Assembly: GCA_045635745.1 (NCBI GenBank)
Contig: JAZTWG010000011.1
Location: 30,616-94,615, forward strand
DNA: 64,000 bases
From: SIG78 sp045635745
GTDB taxonomy: Bacteria; Verrucomicrobiota; Lentisphaeria; Victivallales; Victivallaceae
Reading direction: 5' to 3'
Shown: positions 37,198-45,395 of the stretch, one piece after another
Numbering within the stretch: the stretch's first letter is position 1
Layout: every line of letters begins with the position of its first letter
Notes under the pieces: model-generated
The model's database searches: none
Told to the model about the DNA's origin: nothing
Seen by the model: only the letters and a program-made list of their open reading frames with translations
Made by a program: the position numbers and the translations under genes

Positions 37198-37223
37198 AAA
37201 CGGGTTTAAATATTGGAGTTTTT

Positions 37224-38141
37224 ATGAGTTGGATCGCTTTTGTACTTATCATTTCTTCGATCGCCATGCACAGTTTGTGGCATTTTCTGTGCAAAAGCAG
37301 CGGCAAATCTTCATGGGCATTTTTTGCGCTGTTTTCCACATCGCTTTTTCTGACCATGCTGCCATTTGCACTGACTTCGGGGATTCTTTTCAAACTGGAT
37401 TCTCTCACGCTGAAATGCGCCCTCACCAGCAGTATCTTTGCCACGCTGGGCGATCTGGGGTTGATGTTGGCATACAAATATTCGGATATATCACTGGCTT
37501 ATCCGCTGGCAAGAGCGCTGCCGGTTTTTCTGACCATGCTGGGAACATGCTGCTTCAAATGGGGCAAAAGCCTGAACAATTTTGCCATTGCCGGCATGAT
37601 GATCATTTTTATCGGATGTCTGCTTATGGCATTTTCCAACAACAGTGCGCATAAAAGCTGGCGCGAAAAGCTCTACTTTGTCAGAAAGGGGCTGCCGGGA
37701 ATATTGCTGGCAGCATTTGCAACCACATTATATACGATTACGGACAGTTTCGGCGTAAGATCGGTTATGGAGCATTTTCCTGAAGCCAATAAAATTCTGG
37801 CGGCAGGTACTTATTCGTGTCTGCGCGAACTGCCGGTAACTGCAGTTATGTGGCTGGGGGCCGGCACTCTGGCTCTCCGCAAAAGCGATAACGGCGATCT
37901 GCGGGCGTTATGCAAAGTTTATCACCCCTATGTTGCCGGAGTTTTTGCGGCGCTGGCGTATGTGCTGATTTTGATTTCCATGAATTATGTGAGCAATGTA
38001 AGTTTTGTGCAGTCATTCCGCCAGTTGAGTCTGCCTTTAAGTGCGCTGCTGGGGTATTTCATACTCAAAGATAAAATCTCATATCTGCGCTGGACCGCTC
38101 TGGTTTTGATCATGACGGGGCTGCTGTTAAGTGTTTTCTGA
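37224..38141 (+). CDS. EamA/DMT-superfamily transporter
   Basis: 305 aa with ten hydrophobic segments in two EamA-type halves. The end of the first half, 'ISLAYPLARALPVFLTMLG', and the end of the second, 'FVQSFRQLSLPLSALLGYFILKDKISYLRWTALVLIMTGL', carry the usual motif pair. Such permeases export or import small metabolites or nucleotide sugars across the inner membrane; the cargo cannot be read here. GGAG precedes the ATG. It is 96 bp upstream of an Ntn hydrolase gene in the same direction, and the two may be expressed together. Confidence 0.85.
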   Translation: MSWIAFVLIISSIAMHSLWHFLCKSSGKSSWAFFALFSTSLFLTMLPFALTSGILFKLDSLTLKCALTSSIFATLGDLGLMLAYKYSDISLAYPLARALPVFLTMLGTCCFKWGKSLNNFAIAGMMIIFIGCLLMAFSNNSAHKSWREKLYFVRKGLPGILLAAFATTLYTITDSFGVRSVMEHFPEANKILAAGTYSCLRELPVTAVMWLGAGTLALRKSDNGDLRALCKVYHPYVAGVFAALAYVLILISMNYVSNVSFVQSFRQLSLPLSALLGYFILKDKISYLRWTALVLIMTGLLLSVF

Positions 38142-38237
38142 AAATTTCTATGATTCAGCAGCACAGCAAGCGGTGATCAGACATAAAATAAAATTTTATA
38201 ACATAAAACAATAAATTTTTTCCAAGGAGAGCAAAAA

Positions 38238-39398
38238 ATGAAAAATGCGTGGATATCTGCCAGCGTTTGCGCCTTCTGCTGCGGTTTGAGTTTTCAGCTT
38301 GCAGCTCAAAATGATGATCCGGAACTGGAGCACGAATGTACCAGCTGGATGGTATTTTCGGATCTGACCAAAAACAACACCCATATTCTGCATAAAAACC
38401 GCGATTCAAAATACCGCAATATCGGTGCGTATCTGAGCCCGGCCAATGCCAAACGCAAATGGGTGGCGCTGGGCAACAATGTTTCAAGCAATCTGGCAAT
38501 CGACGGATCGGCCAATATGGCAATGAATACTTCCGGTCTGGCCGGAGTGATGAACAGCGGTGAAAAGTGCATCCACCAATCCGGGGATCAAACAAAAAAA
38601 AGCACACCGGCAATCATGCGCGCCATTATCGAATCCTGCGATACAGCAGCTCAAGCGGTGGAAAAGCTCCGTGAACTCATTAAGTCCGGAGATTACTCGC
38701 ATGGTGACAAAGGGTCGATCTTCATTTTCTGTGACCTCAAAGAAGGCTATGTTTGTGAAATAACCGCCAAAGAGCTTTCGATAGTGCGCTACGACAAAGG
38801 TTACACACTCCGCGCCAATATCTGGATAAATCCCGGCATGCAGCAGTTGGCAAGAAACACTTACAAAGCTTACCTGAACAGCGCCAACCGCATGTATATG
38901 ACAATGTCAGGTCTTAATGAAGCATTGGATAAAAAAGGCCGGATAGACTTGCAGGATATTTTCAGCACCTCCCGCCGGCACCAGATGCCCGACGATGCCG
39001 CCGACAAACGTTCTGTTTGCTATAAAAACACCAATTCCGCCGCCAGTCTGGAGCTCGATCTTCAGCACCCGGATGTGCTTTCCACAGCTTATTTCACGAT
39101 CGGCCATCCGCTGCATACCGTTTATGTGCCTGTACCGGTCTGCGCGGAAAAACTGCATCCGGCAATGGGGGATCTGTCCTGGTCAAAAAAGGCGTTTGAA
39201 AGACTTGACAAAGTCGGCTTGCAAAATATTCCGAAAGAATGGGCAAAATTTGAATGCGACAATATGAAAAAATACGCCGCCGCCCAAGCCCAAGCCCGCC
39301 AGCTCATCAAAAACAACAAGCGAGCCGAAGCTGTAAAACTGCTCAACACTACTGCAGAAAAAATCTGGATGGATGCCGCCAAATTACTGCAGCTGTAA
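38238..39398 (+). CDS. Exported Ntn-hydrolase, C45/acyltransferase-like
   Basis: 386 aa. The signal peptide (MKNAWISASVCAFCCGLSFQLAAQ) is followed by a short propeptide and CTSWMVFSD. Cys34 is in the right place to be the N-terminal nucleophile after self-cleavage, as in the penicillin acylase/C45 peptidase group. HILHKNRDSK carries the conserved Asn-Arg-Asp after the first strands, and 'NTSGLAGVMNSG' follows. These enzymes hydrolyse amide bonds (for example acyl-amino acids or beta-lactam side chains). The natural substrate is unknown. AAGGAG precedes the ATG and a terminator follows at 39415-39454. Confidence 0.78.
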   Translation: MKNAWISASVCAFCCGLSFQLAAQNDDPELEHECTSWMVFSDLTKNNTHILHKNRDSKYRNIGAYLSPANAKRKWVALGNNVSSNLAIDGSANMAMNTSGLAGVMNSGEKCIHQSGDQTKKSTPAIMRAIIESCDTAAQAVEKLRELIKSGDYSHGDKGSIFIFCDLKEGYVCEITAKELSIVRYDKGYTLRANIWINPGMQQLARNTYKAYLNSANRMYMTMSGLNEALDKKGRIDLQDIFSTSRRHQMPDDAADKRSVCYKNTNSAASLELDLQHPDVLSTAYFTIGHPLHTVYVPVPVCAEKLHPAMGDLSWSKKAFERLDKVGLQNIPKEWAKFECDNMKKYAAAQAQARQLIKNNKRAEAVKLLNTTAEKIWMDAAKLLQL

Positions 39399-39414
39399 AA
39401 TAGACTTTCCGCAA

Positions 39415-39454
39415 TCAGAACCGGATGCATTTTTCCGGTTCTGAAAAATTTTTT
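39415..39454 (+). terminator. Terminator after the Ntn-hydrolase gene
   Basis: TCAGAACCGGA (39415-39425) pairs with TCCGGTTCTGA (39434-39444), followed by an A-then-T-rich tail. Confidence 0.8.
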
Positions 39455-39463
39455 CATAAAAAC

Positions 39464-39492
39464 TTGCAAAAAAAACATAATAATGCTACCTT
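39464..39492 (+). promoter_or_regulatory. Probable promoter of the pseudopilin gene with dif-like sites
   Basis: TTGCAA (39464-39469), a 17-nt spacer and TACCTT (39487-39492). It lies outside the inverted-repeat pair, so inversion would not move it; transcripts would carry a ~160-nt leader. Confidence 0.45.
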
Positions 39493-39557
39493 AATCCCGG
39501 AACAGAAAAATTCTGTTGAAAATACGGGATTTTTTATTGTCATTCTAAGCTGATATC

Positions 39558-39585
39558 ACTTCGCATAATATCTGTTATGTGAAGT
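39558..39585 (+). repeat. dif-like Xer site, left copy
   Basis: 28 bp with 11-6-11 architecture: an XerC-like arm ending CGCATAA, centre TATCTG, and an XerD-like arm starting TTATGTG. The E. coli dif site has CGCATAA and TTATGT at the same positions. The two arms are also near-inverted copies of each other. The exact reverse complement occurs at 39690-39717. Confidence 0.75.
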
Positions 39586-39659
39586 AATAAAAAGCGGGTA
39601 ATATTTTACAAATAAAAAGGTTGTAAACTTATTAAAACTTTAAAAAAGGGGGGAGAGGC

Positions 39660-40466
39660 ATGAAAAAAAGTATTTTTTCGAGTTCAAGGACTTCACATAA
39701 CAGATATTATGCGAAGTTACTGAGTTTTACTTTGATCGAACTCCTGGTCGTCATCGCCATTATCGCTATACTTGCAGCGATGCTGCTGCCGGCGCTTTCG
39801 GCCTCCAGAGCAACCGCCAGAACCACCGGATGCATGGCGAATCTCAAACAGCTGATTTACGCCTATAAACTCTATTCGCAGGATAATGACGAATGGATCC
39901 GGCCCGCCCGCGATTATAACGGCACATATTTTATTGCCAGACTCCGGGCAGAACTTTATCCGCCCAGCGAAAAGAGTATCAAATTAGCCTCCAAAGCCGG
40001 CGAAAGACATTATGTCTTATTCAAGTGCCCATCCGAATCACACTCGTGGGGAAACTACAATGATGGTTTTTTTGCTTACGGCAATTACGGTGCCAACAGC
40101 TGGGTCGGCGGTTTTTCATTCGGCTCCGGCGGTGCGGCCGGCTTCCCGAAAATGCAGAAAGAAAGCGGCTTGGACGATCCCAGCAAAGTAATGACTTTGA
40201 TGGATTTGAGATATTTCAATACGCCCAACATCAAAGAAGTCGGCTTCATGGGGTTCCGGCATGGCACCGGTGTTACGGCAACTGTCGGCTCAAAAGCCAT
40301 GTCCTATACCGGACAGGGGCAGGTCAATATAGCTTACTATGACGGCCATGGCGAAACGCACCAGAAAAGCGATTTTTATCCCAATGGCAAAGCCCGCAAT
40401 TCCAGCATTTTCTATCAGGGGATGCACGCCGGCCGCAGCTCCGAAACATGGCCGAAAGATAAATAA
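39660..40466 (+). CDS. Prepilin-type (type II secretion pseudopilin) protein with an Xer-site-encoded leader
   Basis: 268 aa. The pilin domain begins FTLIELLVVIAIIAILAAML at residues 23-42. Cleavage by prepilin peptidase and N-methylation would occur just before the Phe; the usual Glu5 is present. The leader is unusually long (22 residues), and residues 11-19 are encoded by the right dif-like site. The mature domain has 'MANLKQLIYAYKLYSQDNDEW' and ends with 'INIAYYDGHGE', the H-x9-DG-type signature of PVC pseudopilins. GGGGGGAGAGG precedes the ATG. A terminator follows at 40496-40540. It may form or dock to a secretion fibre on the outside of the inner membrane. Confidence 0.85.
   Translation: MKKSIFSSSRTSHNRYYAKLLSFTLIELLVVIAIIAILAAMLLPALSASRATARTTGCMANLKQLIYAYKLYSQDNDEWIRPARDYNGTYFIARLRAELYPPSEKSIKLASKAGERHYVLFKCPSESHSWGNYNDGFFAYGNYGANSWVGGFSFGSGGAAGFPKMQKESGLDDPSKVMTLMDLRYFNTPNIKEVGFMGFRHGTGVTATVGSKAMSYTGQGQVNIAYYDGHGETHQKSDFYPNGKARNSSIFYQGMHAGRSSETWPKDK
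39690..39717 (-). repeat. dif-like Xer site, right copy, inverted
   Basis: Exact reverse complement (28 of 28) of 39558-39585. The 104 bp between the copies (39586-39689) hold the ribosome-binding site, start codon and first ten codons of the pseudopilin gene. This copy lies inside the coding region and supplies leader residues 11-19. Confidence 0.75.
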
Positions 40467-40495
40467 TAATCAGCTCATATACCGATTTTTACAAA

Positions 40496-40540
40496 ATTCA
40501 AGGGCATTTCCTGCAACAGGAGAATGCCCTTGAATTTTTT
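40496..40540 (+). terminator. Terminator of the pseudopilin gene
   Basis: ATTCAAGGGCATT (40496 onward) pairs with AATGCCCTTGAAT, with an inner CCTG/CAGG stem and a T6 run (40535-40540). It can also serve the converging gene at 40593. Confidence 0.85.
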
Positions 40541-40592
40541 AGCTTATATCACTGAAAAAATACCATATCGGTGCGACATTAACGGCTGTCTA

Positions 40593-41450
40593 TCAGCGCT
40601 TCAAGCTCCACACTTCGGTATGAATGGTTTCTTCGTTTTCTTTGAGCTTTATTACCGGCGAAAGAGATTCGCACTCTATGAAGCCCGGCATGGTGAAAAA
40701 TTCGCAATTACAGTTCATATCAGGATAGACGGAATCTTTTTCGTAAGCAAAATCTTTATGGAAAGTTTCGCCGTTGAGTTCGTATTCCGCCCAGCCGAAT
40801 TCGTTGAACATGCCTACTTTAAGCTTGCTCTGGTAAGCATCGTTCTGATGCATTTCAAAGAATTTTTCGCCCCACACCAGCCGTGGATCGTTCATACGGG
40901 TAAAGGGCCAGATAACAATGTTGCGGGCAGGATCAAAAGTTTCATCCGGACCGCTGCCGTGATTGATGAATTTGGGCTGCGGCACTTTCAGCACGCCGCC
41001 GGGCGCCATGACCGTAAGACACCAGATCGAAACTTCGAGCGGCCACATACCGATATTCTTTAAGGTATGGTCGAGGGTGACTCCGGTGGTGTTTTCGCTC
41101 ATGGAAATAACGATCTTTTTACCAAGCCAGCGCGATTTTTCATCCGGGCAGAACAAAGTCAACTTGCCATCCGAAAAATCCCACTCCACCGGATCATTAT
41201 CCGGATAATAGGTTCTGTGTGCAGCTTCGGGCGCATACCAGAGCCGGTGCCCGCCGTAGCTGTGCCATTCGCCATCGCAGAGGGGGGCGGATTCATGCTC
41301 AAAAACTTTCATAAAATTCTGACCGTCATTGTAGCCGTAAAAAAGAATACGCGGCCCGATATCGGTAGTAACAATGAGTTTGACAATACCGTTGTTGAGT
41401 TCCAATGCGTTTTTGAAACCGTAAAAATCCACTTGCTTGAGTTCGATCAT
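40593..41450 (-). CDS. Aldose-epimerase-like/DUF4380-type protein
   Basis: 285 aa, all beta. 'GIVKLIVTTDIGPRILFYGY' and 'GGHRLWYAPEAAHRTYYPDNDPVEW' follow the galactose mutarotase fold; the latter has the His/Arg/Asp cluster expected near the active site. 'GLTLDHTLKNIG'-type and 'IWCLTVMAPGG' strands continue the pattern. These proteins bind or epimerise sugars, but DUF4380-like members are uncharacterised. It has no signal peptide and faces the pseudopilin gene, with a shared terminator between. Confidence 0.7.
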   Translation of the reverse strand: MIELKQVDFYGFKNALELNNGIVKLIVTTDIGPRILFYGYNDGQNFMKVFEHESAPLCDGEWHSYGGHRLWYAPEAAHRTYYPDNDPVEWDFSDGKLTLFCPDEKSRWLGKKIVISMSENTTGVTLDHTLKNIGMWPLEVSIWCLTVMAPGGVLKVPQPKFINHGSGPDETFDPARNIVIWPFTRMNDPRLVWGEKFFEMHQNDAYQSKLKVGMFNEFGWAEYELNGETFHKDFAYEKDSVYPDMNCNCEFFTMPGFIECESLSPVIKLKENEETIHTEVWSLKR

Positions 41451-41580
41451 ATCAAATTCTCCCGGGAATATATATTTATGGTCTCTTTAATATAACCGGA
41501 ATTCGTTAAAAAACAAATTACAAAGAAAAATACCGCCGGCAAAAACCGCAAAAAACTGCCGGCACGCAAATTATACTGAT

Positions 41581-41608
41581 TTGTATTTTTACTGCCCCAT
41601 GCTATATT
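41581..41608 (+). promoter_or_regulatory. Promoter of the Sel1-like exported protein gene
   Basis: TTGTAT (41581-41586), a 16-nt spacer and TATATT (41603-41608), 39 bp before the ATG. A GCCGGCA/TGCCGGC stem lies just upstream near 41534-41563. Confidence 0.5.
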
Positions 41609-41646
41609 ATGGAAAAAATTCGCATGACAGTAACGGAGTTTTGATT

Positions 41647-43974
41647 ATGTATAAAAATATAGCTGTTATTTTGTGTATCCTTGCCCTCTGCAGAGTGCCG
41701 TTGTTATCTGCGGTCAGCAGTAAGATCGGCCCTGATAATCTGATGGTGTACAAGAGCCCGGGCCCACCGCAGCAATCTTTTGCGCTAAATAGTGATCTTA
41801 TCCGGATAAAACAGCAGAACTGCTCGCTGCTTGCCGCGTGGGCAGGACACAACATTGTGCCGTCGGAAAATACAATAAGCTTTACAGCCGGATCGCCCGA
41901 CAGCAAAACCCCGGCTTTCGTAATCAAAGTCAGAATGCTGCTTTATCATGCCGATTCCCGGGAAATGTGCGGCGGCAGATCCAAGGCAAAATGGTTTCAA
42001 TTCGGCAACTGTGCACGCTCCGGAAGCCGGGAATTTCAAATGCCTTTGGCAATTACAGAACCCGACCTGCAATGCACTCAATGCGGCCGGGTGTTGAAGC
42101 ATGGCGCTTTTATTTTTTATTTTGATTTCAATGGCCCCGGGAGTATAGAAATATCTCAATTCAACCTGAATACAGCGTTCCCGGTTCGGCTGCAAGGCAA
42201 AAAAGACTCCCGGAGTGCCTATTTATCCAATATACTGGCGGCAAATTACAAACCTTATGTAAAGGAACTGCCGAAGGTCAGTCGCCTGTCGCAGGATGTG
42301 CGTACTTTGTCGCAAAGAATGCGATTTATCCGCGAACAGTACAATACATTCCGGACAGTACTTGAGTTTTTGCAGAAAAAAGATTATAAAAATGCAGTAG
42401 CGCAAGCTGAAAAAATCGGTAAAAATAATATATTCTGTTCAATGATGCTCTATTTGATATACAGCCGCGGCTATTACGATATACCCAAAGATTATCCGCG
42501 GGCAGCAGAATATTTCAATACGCTGATCAGTTCGTACATCCACCGGGAGCCGGGTTTTATGTTCTGGCAGTATGAGTATACAAATGTCTGGGCCAAATAC
42601 CGCATGGTACCCAATAAACCCGATGAGAAAGTTATGCTCAAATCATGGGATAATAACGGGTGCGTTATGGATGAGATCATGCCGCTGCGCGGAACATATC
42701 CGCTGGAAAATTGCTACGAAGAACGTATGCAGAATATTGGCGGAGTCGGCGCCAGAGTGCTTTATCTCGTTGCCCGCGAACAGAGTACATTGAGCAACAT
42801 TCTTGAAGAAGCGCGCAAGCTCGGCAATGCCGAAGCGTGGGCGGGCCCTGTTGCTCATTTTATCCAGCGCGCCCTGAACCCAGACAGCCGGGCGGTGGTC
42901 AACAAGCCGGATGCAGTGGAATTCAAAAATCTGCTCCGGGCATCCGAACTCGGATATATTCCGGCCAAACTGCATCTTGCTAAAGTATTTATTACCGAAA
43001 ACCATTCTCCGCAGGGCTATGATCTTGCCGCCGCCCGGAAACTGCTCCGGGAATCGATAGAAGAGTGCGGAAAATATCAGGCCGCCGGCTGTAAACACGC
43101 CGAAACCGATCTGAAGTATGCCCGCGAACTTTTGAGCTTTATACCGGAAGAAAAAACATCGACCGCTGAATTGCTCAAGATGTATGATCAGCTGCAGAGC
43201 CAGCGCAATAACAATCGGTACGATTTCCAACAGTTCCGTTTGAAAATCATTGCCGAAATGATAAGTCATCGCAACGATCACCCCGATACTCTATTTATAA
43301 AAGCAATAAAACTGCCCGACTCTCAAGGTAAAGAAAAGATGAATCTGATCCGTTCTGCCGCAGAAAAAGGCAGCCGGCGAGCTATCATGGCATCTTTGAA
43401 TACAGTTTCACGCAATGACCGGAATTATTTGTATTTTCTCGTGCTGGCGGGTAAATACAAACTGCCGTACAACGGTTCTCAACAAAATTATTTCAACGAA
43501 GCGTATATGCTTTTGCGGCAAATGCGTTATCAGGTTCCGCCGCCGGTATATATGAAAGAGCTCGGTATGCTTGCGCCATACCACAAGTCCGCTCACGATG
43601 AATACAAACTGTTAACACGTGATCTGGCTCTGGATATTACAGTCAGCGACCCGGCGACTATTTCGATTGTCAAGATGAATTTGGGCGGCCAGCATCTTGT
43701 CAAAATCCAAGCTAAAGCTTCCGACAAGCCGCGTTACATAACCATAAAAACCAAGTCACCGGAAAAACTCCCGGGCGAAGTTCAAATGTTTGCCCACTCT
43801 CCGCAATGCAGCAATTACGATCTTTACGGTGAATTTACCGATGAAAATAATCGTATACAGAAAATTCATTCCGGCATGTACATGCCGATGAAATATATTC
43901 CCCGGTCATTAAAAATTTCAATCGCACCGCGCTCAATTCCGTTGGATATGCAAATCAATTTCAGATTGAAATAA
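41647..43974 (+). CDS. Exported Sel1/TPR-like repeat protein, unknown function
   Basis: 775 aa from the ATG at 41647, with a signal peptide (MYKNIAVILCILALCRVPLLSA). The N-terminal part (25-190) is beta-rich, with a CTQCGRVLKHG pair of cysteines. From about 230 to 560 it has helical repeats of Sel1 type: 'KDYPRAAEYFNTLISSYI', 'GNAEAWAGPVAHFIQRAL', 'ASELGYIPAKLHLAKVF', 'AARKLLRESIEECG'. The C-terminal ~120 residues return to beta-strand. Sel1 repeats bind other proteins, so a scaffolding or envelope role is likely. The gene is alone, followed by the promoter of the Gfo/Idh gene. Confidence 0.75.
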   Translation: MYKNIAVILCILALCRVPLLSAVSSKIGPDNLMVYKSPGPPQQSFALNSDLIRIKQQNCSLLAAWAGHNIVPSENTISFTAGSPDSKTPAFVIKVRMLLYHADSREMCGGRSKAKWFQFGNCARSGSREFQMPLAITEPDLQCTQCGRVLKHGAFIFYFDFNGPGSIEISQFNLNTAFPVRLQGKKDSRSAYLSNILAANYKPYVKELPKVSRLSQDVRTLSQRMRFIREQYNTFRTVLEFLQKKDYKNAVAQAEKIGKNNIFCSMMLYLIYSRGYYDIPKDYPRAAEYFNTLISSYIHREPGFMFWQYEYTNVWAKYRMVPNKPDEKVMLKSWDNNGCVMDEIMPLRGTYPLENCYEERMQNIGGVGARVLYLVAREQSTLSNILEEARKLGNAEAWAGPVAHFIQRALNPDSRAVVNKPDAVEFKNLLRASELGYIPAKLHLAKVFITENHSPQGYDLAAARKLLRESIEECGKYQAAGCKHAETDLKYARELLSFIPEEKTSTAELLKMYDQLQSQRNNNRYDFQQFRLKIIAEMISHRNDHPDTLFIKAIKLPDSQGKEKMNLIRSAAEKGSRRAIMASLNTVSRNDRNYLYFLVLAGKYKLPYNGSQQNYFNEAYMLLRQMRYQVPPPVYMKELGMLAPYHKSAHDEYKLLTRDLALDITVSDPATISIVKMNLGGQHLVKIQAKASDKPRYITIKTKSPEKLPGEVQMFAHSPQCSNYDLYGEFTDENNRIQKIHSGMYMPMKYIPRSLKISIAPRSIPLDMQINFRLK

Positions 43975-44018
43975 CAATATGCTGCAAGGATATTTTAAAT
44001 AAAAACCGGCAAAAATAT

Positions 44019-44047
44019 TTGCAAAAGTTGCATAGGCATATTATATT
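44019..44047 (+). promoter_or_regulatory. Promoter with a shared operator, first Gfo/Idh paralogue
   Basis: TTGCAA (44019-44024), a 17-nt spacer and TATATT (44042-44047). The whole block matches the promoter at 45324-45352 at 27 of 30 bases including the spacer AAGTTG-TAGGCAT, so one regulator probably binds both. Confidence 0.65.
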
Positions 44048-44102
44048 CTTATTAAGAAGCCTGATAAACTTGCAGGATTTCCCGAAAAACAGGAGAAAAA
44101 AA

Positions 44103-45188
44103 ATGAGTAAAGTAATCACCGTGGCGATTGCCGGACAGGGCCGCAGCGGCTGGGGCATTCATGTCAACAGTCTGCGCAACAATGAAAAATTCAAGATCGT
44201 GGCAGTTGCCGATGAACTGCCGGAACGCCGTCAGCAGGCGATCGATGAACTCGGCTGCGAAGCGTATTGCAATTATCAGGAAATGCTGGAAAAAGGTCCT
44301 GCCGTTGATATGTTCATTAACGCCACCCCCAGCCGTTTCCACGTGGAAGCCAGCATGGCTGCCATGAAATCCGGCAAGATCAAGATCCTGGTTACCGAAA
44401 AACCCACGGCAACCACCGTTGCAGAATTTGATATGCTCGTGGAAACCGCCAAAGAAAACAACGTTATGATCTACCCCTTCCAGAACAGCCGTTTCTTCCC
44501 GGTGTTCAAGAAGATCCGCGAAATCATCGATTCCGGCGTATTGGGCAGAGTTTTCTATATCCGCACCAACTGGAGCGGTTGCGGCCGCCGTTGGGATTGG
44601 CAGACCCGTCAGGATCAGAAAGGCGGCAACTTGTATAACACCGGGCCGCACCCGGTCGACCAGATGGTGGTGCTCTTCGGCGAAGAGTATCCGGCAGTGC
44701 ATGCCATTTTTGAATCCGAACACTGGGGTCTCGGCGGCGACGCTGAAAATATGGCTCTCGTGCGTTTGTACGGTCCCGGCCGCCCGACCATCGATATTGA
44801 TATCAGCAGTATGCAGGCGTACAAGATCGGCAATAAGTACAATATTTCCGGTACCTGCGGCGGTTTGATCGCCGATGCCGACAAGATCCAGTGGAGATAC
44901 TACGATCCTTCCGCTACCCCCAAACCGGAATTCTGGAAGCCCTGGAGCAAAAATCGTCAGTATTGCAAAGAACAGCTCAAGTGGACCGAAATGACCTGGT
45001 CATGCGCCGATGCCAACAAAAACGAAAACGGTTTTGTCGAAATTGTAAATCTCCTTTACAGCGATTTGTATAAAGTCGTGACCGAAGGCAAAGAACCCGA
45101 AATCAAACTCGAACAGGTTCGCCGTCAGGTCTACGTTATGGAAGAGGCACACAAGCAGAACCCGCTTCCGCAGAAACCGCTTGAATAA
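44103..45188 (+). CDS. Gfo/Idh/MocA family oxidoreductase, paralogue 1
   Basis: 361 aa from the ATG behind AGGAG; a TTG inside the promoter extends the frame but cannot be used. The Rossmann loop is AIAGQGRSGWGIHV, the EKP motif is in LVTEKPTAT, and the GPHPVD segment gives the substrate-side His and Asp. It differs from paralogue 2 mainly near residues 18-35 and 280-300; one stretch of about 86 bases near 44315-44403 is identical between the copies. It has its own promoter and a strong terminator (45208-45236). The substrate is probably a sugar or inositol derivative released from glycans. Confidence 0.9.
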   Translation: MSKVITVAIAGQGRSGWGIHVNSLRNNEKFKIVAVADELPERRQQAIDELGCEAYCNYQEMLEKGPAVDMFINATPSRFHVEASMAAMKSGKIKILVTEKPTATTVAEFDMLVETAKENNVMIYPFQNSRFFPVFKKIREIIDSGVLGRVFYIRTNWSGCGRRWDWQTRQDQKGGNLYNTGPHPVDQMVVLFGEEYPAVHAIFESEHWGLGGDAENMALVRLYGPGRPTIDIDISSMQAYKIGNKYNISGTCGGLIADADKIQWRYYDPSATPKPEFWKPWSKNRQYCKEQLKWTEMTWSCADANKNENGFVEIVNLLYSDLYKVVTEGKEPEIKLEQVRRQVYVMEEAHKQNPLPQKPLE

Positions 45189-45207
45189 GTCTTTTCTGAA
45201 TACAGGA

Positions 45208-45236
45208 ACAGCCGGTAAAATGCCGGCTGTTTTTTT
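45208..45236 (+). terminator. Terminator of Gfo/Idh paralogue 1
   Basis: ACAGCCGG pairs with CCGGCTGT around a 7-nt loop, followed by T7. Confidence 0.88.
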
Positions 45237-45323
45237 ATCTCTTTGTAACATTGCGAATAACTGCATAAAAAGTTTTTTTCAAGCGTAAAAAAGAATATTT
45301 ACAGAAAAAACCATGAAAAAAAC

Positions 45324-45352
45324 TTGCAAAAGTTGTCTAGGCATGTTATATT
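45324..45352 (+). promoter_or_regulatory. Promoter with a shared operator, GntR gene and Gfo/Idh paralogue 2
   Basis: TTGCAA (45324-45329), a 17-nt spacer and TATATT (45347-45352). The spacer contains TGTCTAGGCA, a weak palindrome around CTAG, which is a likely binding site of the GntR regulator encoded directly downstream. Confidence 0.65.
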
Positions 45353-45395
45353 CACTTTAAATACGCCTTTTATAACTGATAGGAATATCCTGAAA

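Noticed and set aside
39558..39585. Intrinsic terminator
   Set aside because: The arm can form a hairpin, but no T run follows, and the Ntn-hydrolase gene already has a terminator at 39415-39454.
39558..39717. Terminal inverted repeats of a small transposon (MITE)
   Set aside because: No target-site duplication flanks the pair, and the arms have the internal 11-6-11 symmetry and core of Xer sites, which transposon ends lack. It cannot be fully excluded without other copies.
44019..44102. TTG-started extension of the first Gfo/Idh gene
   Set aside because: The TTG is the promoter -35 element; the ATG at 44103 has AGGAG and matches the start of the paralogue.
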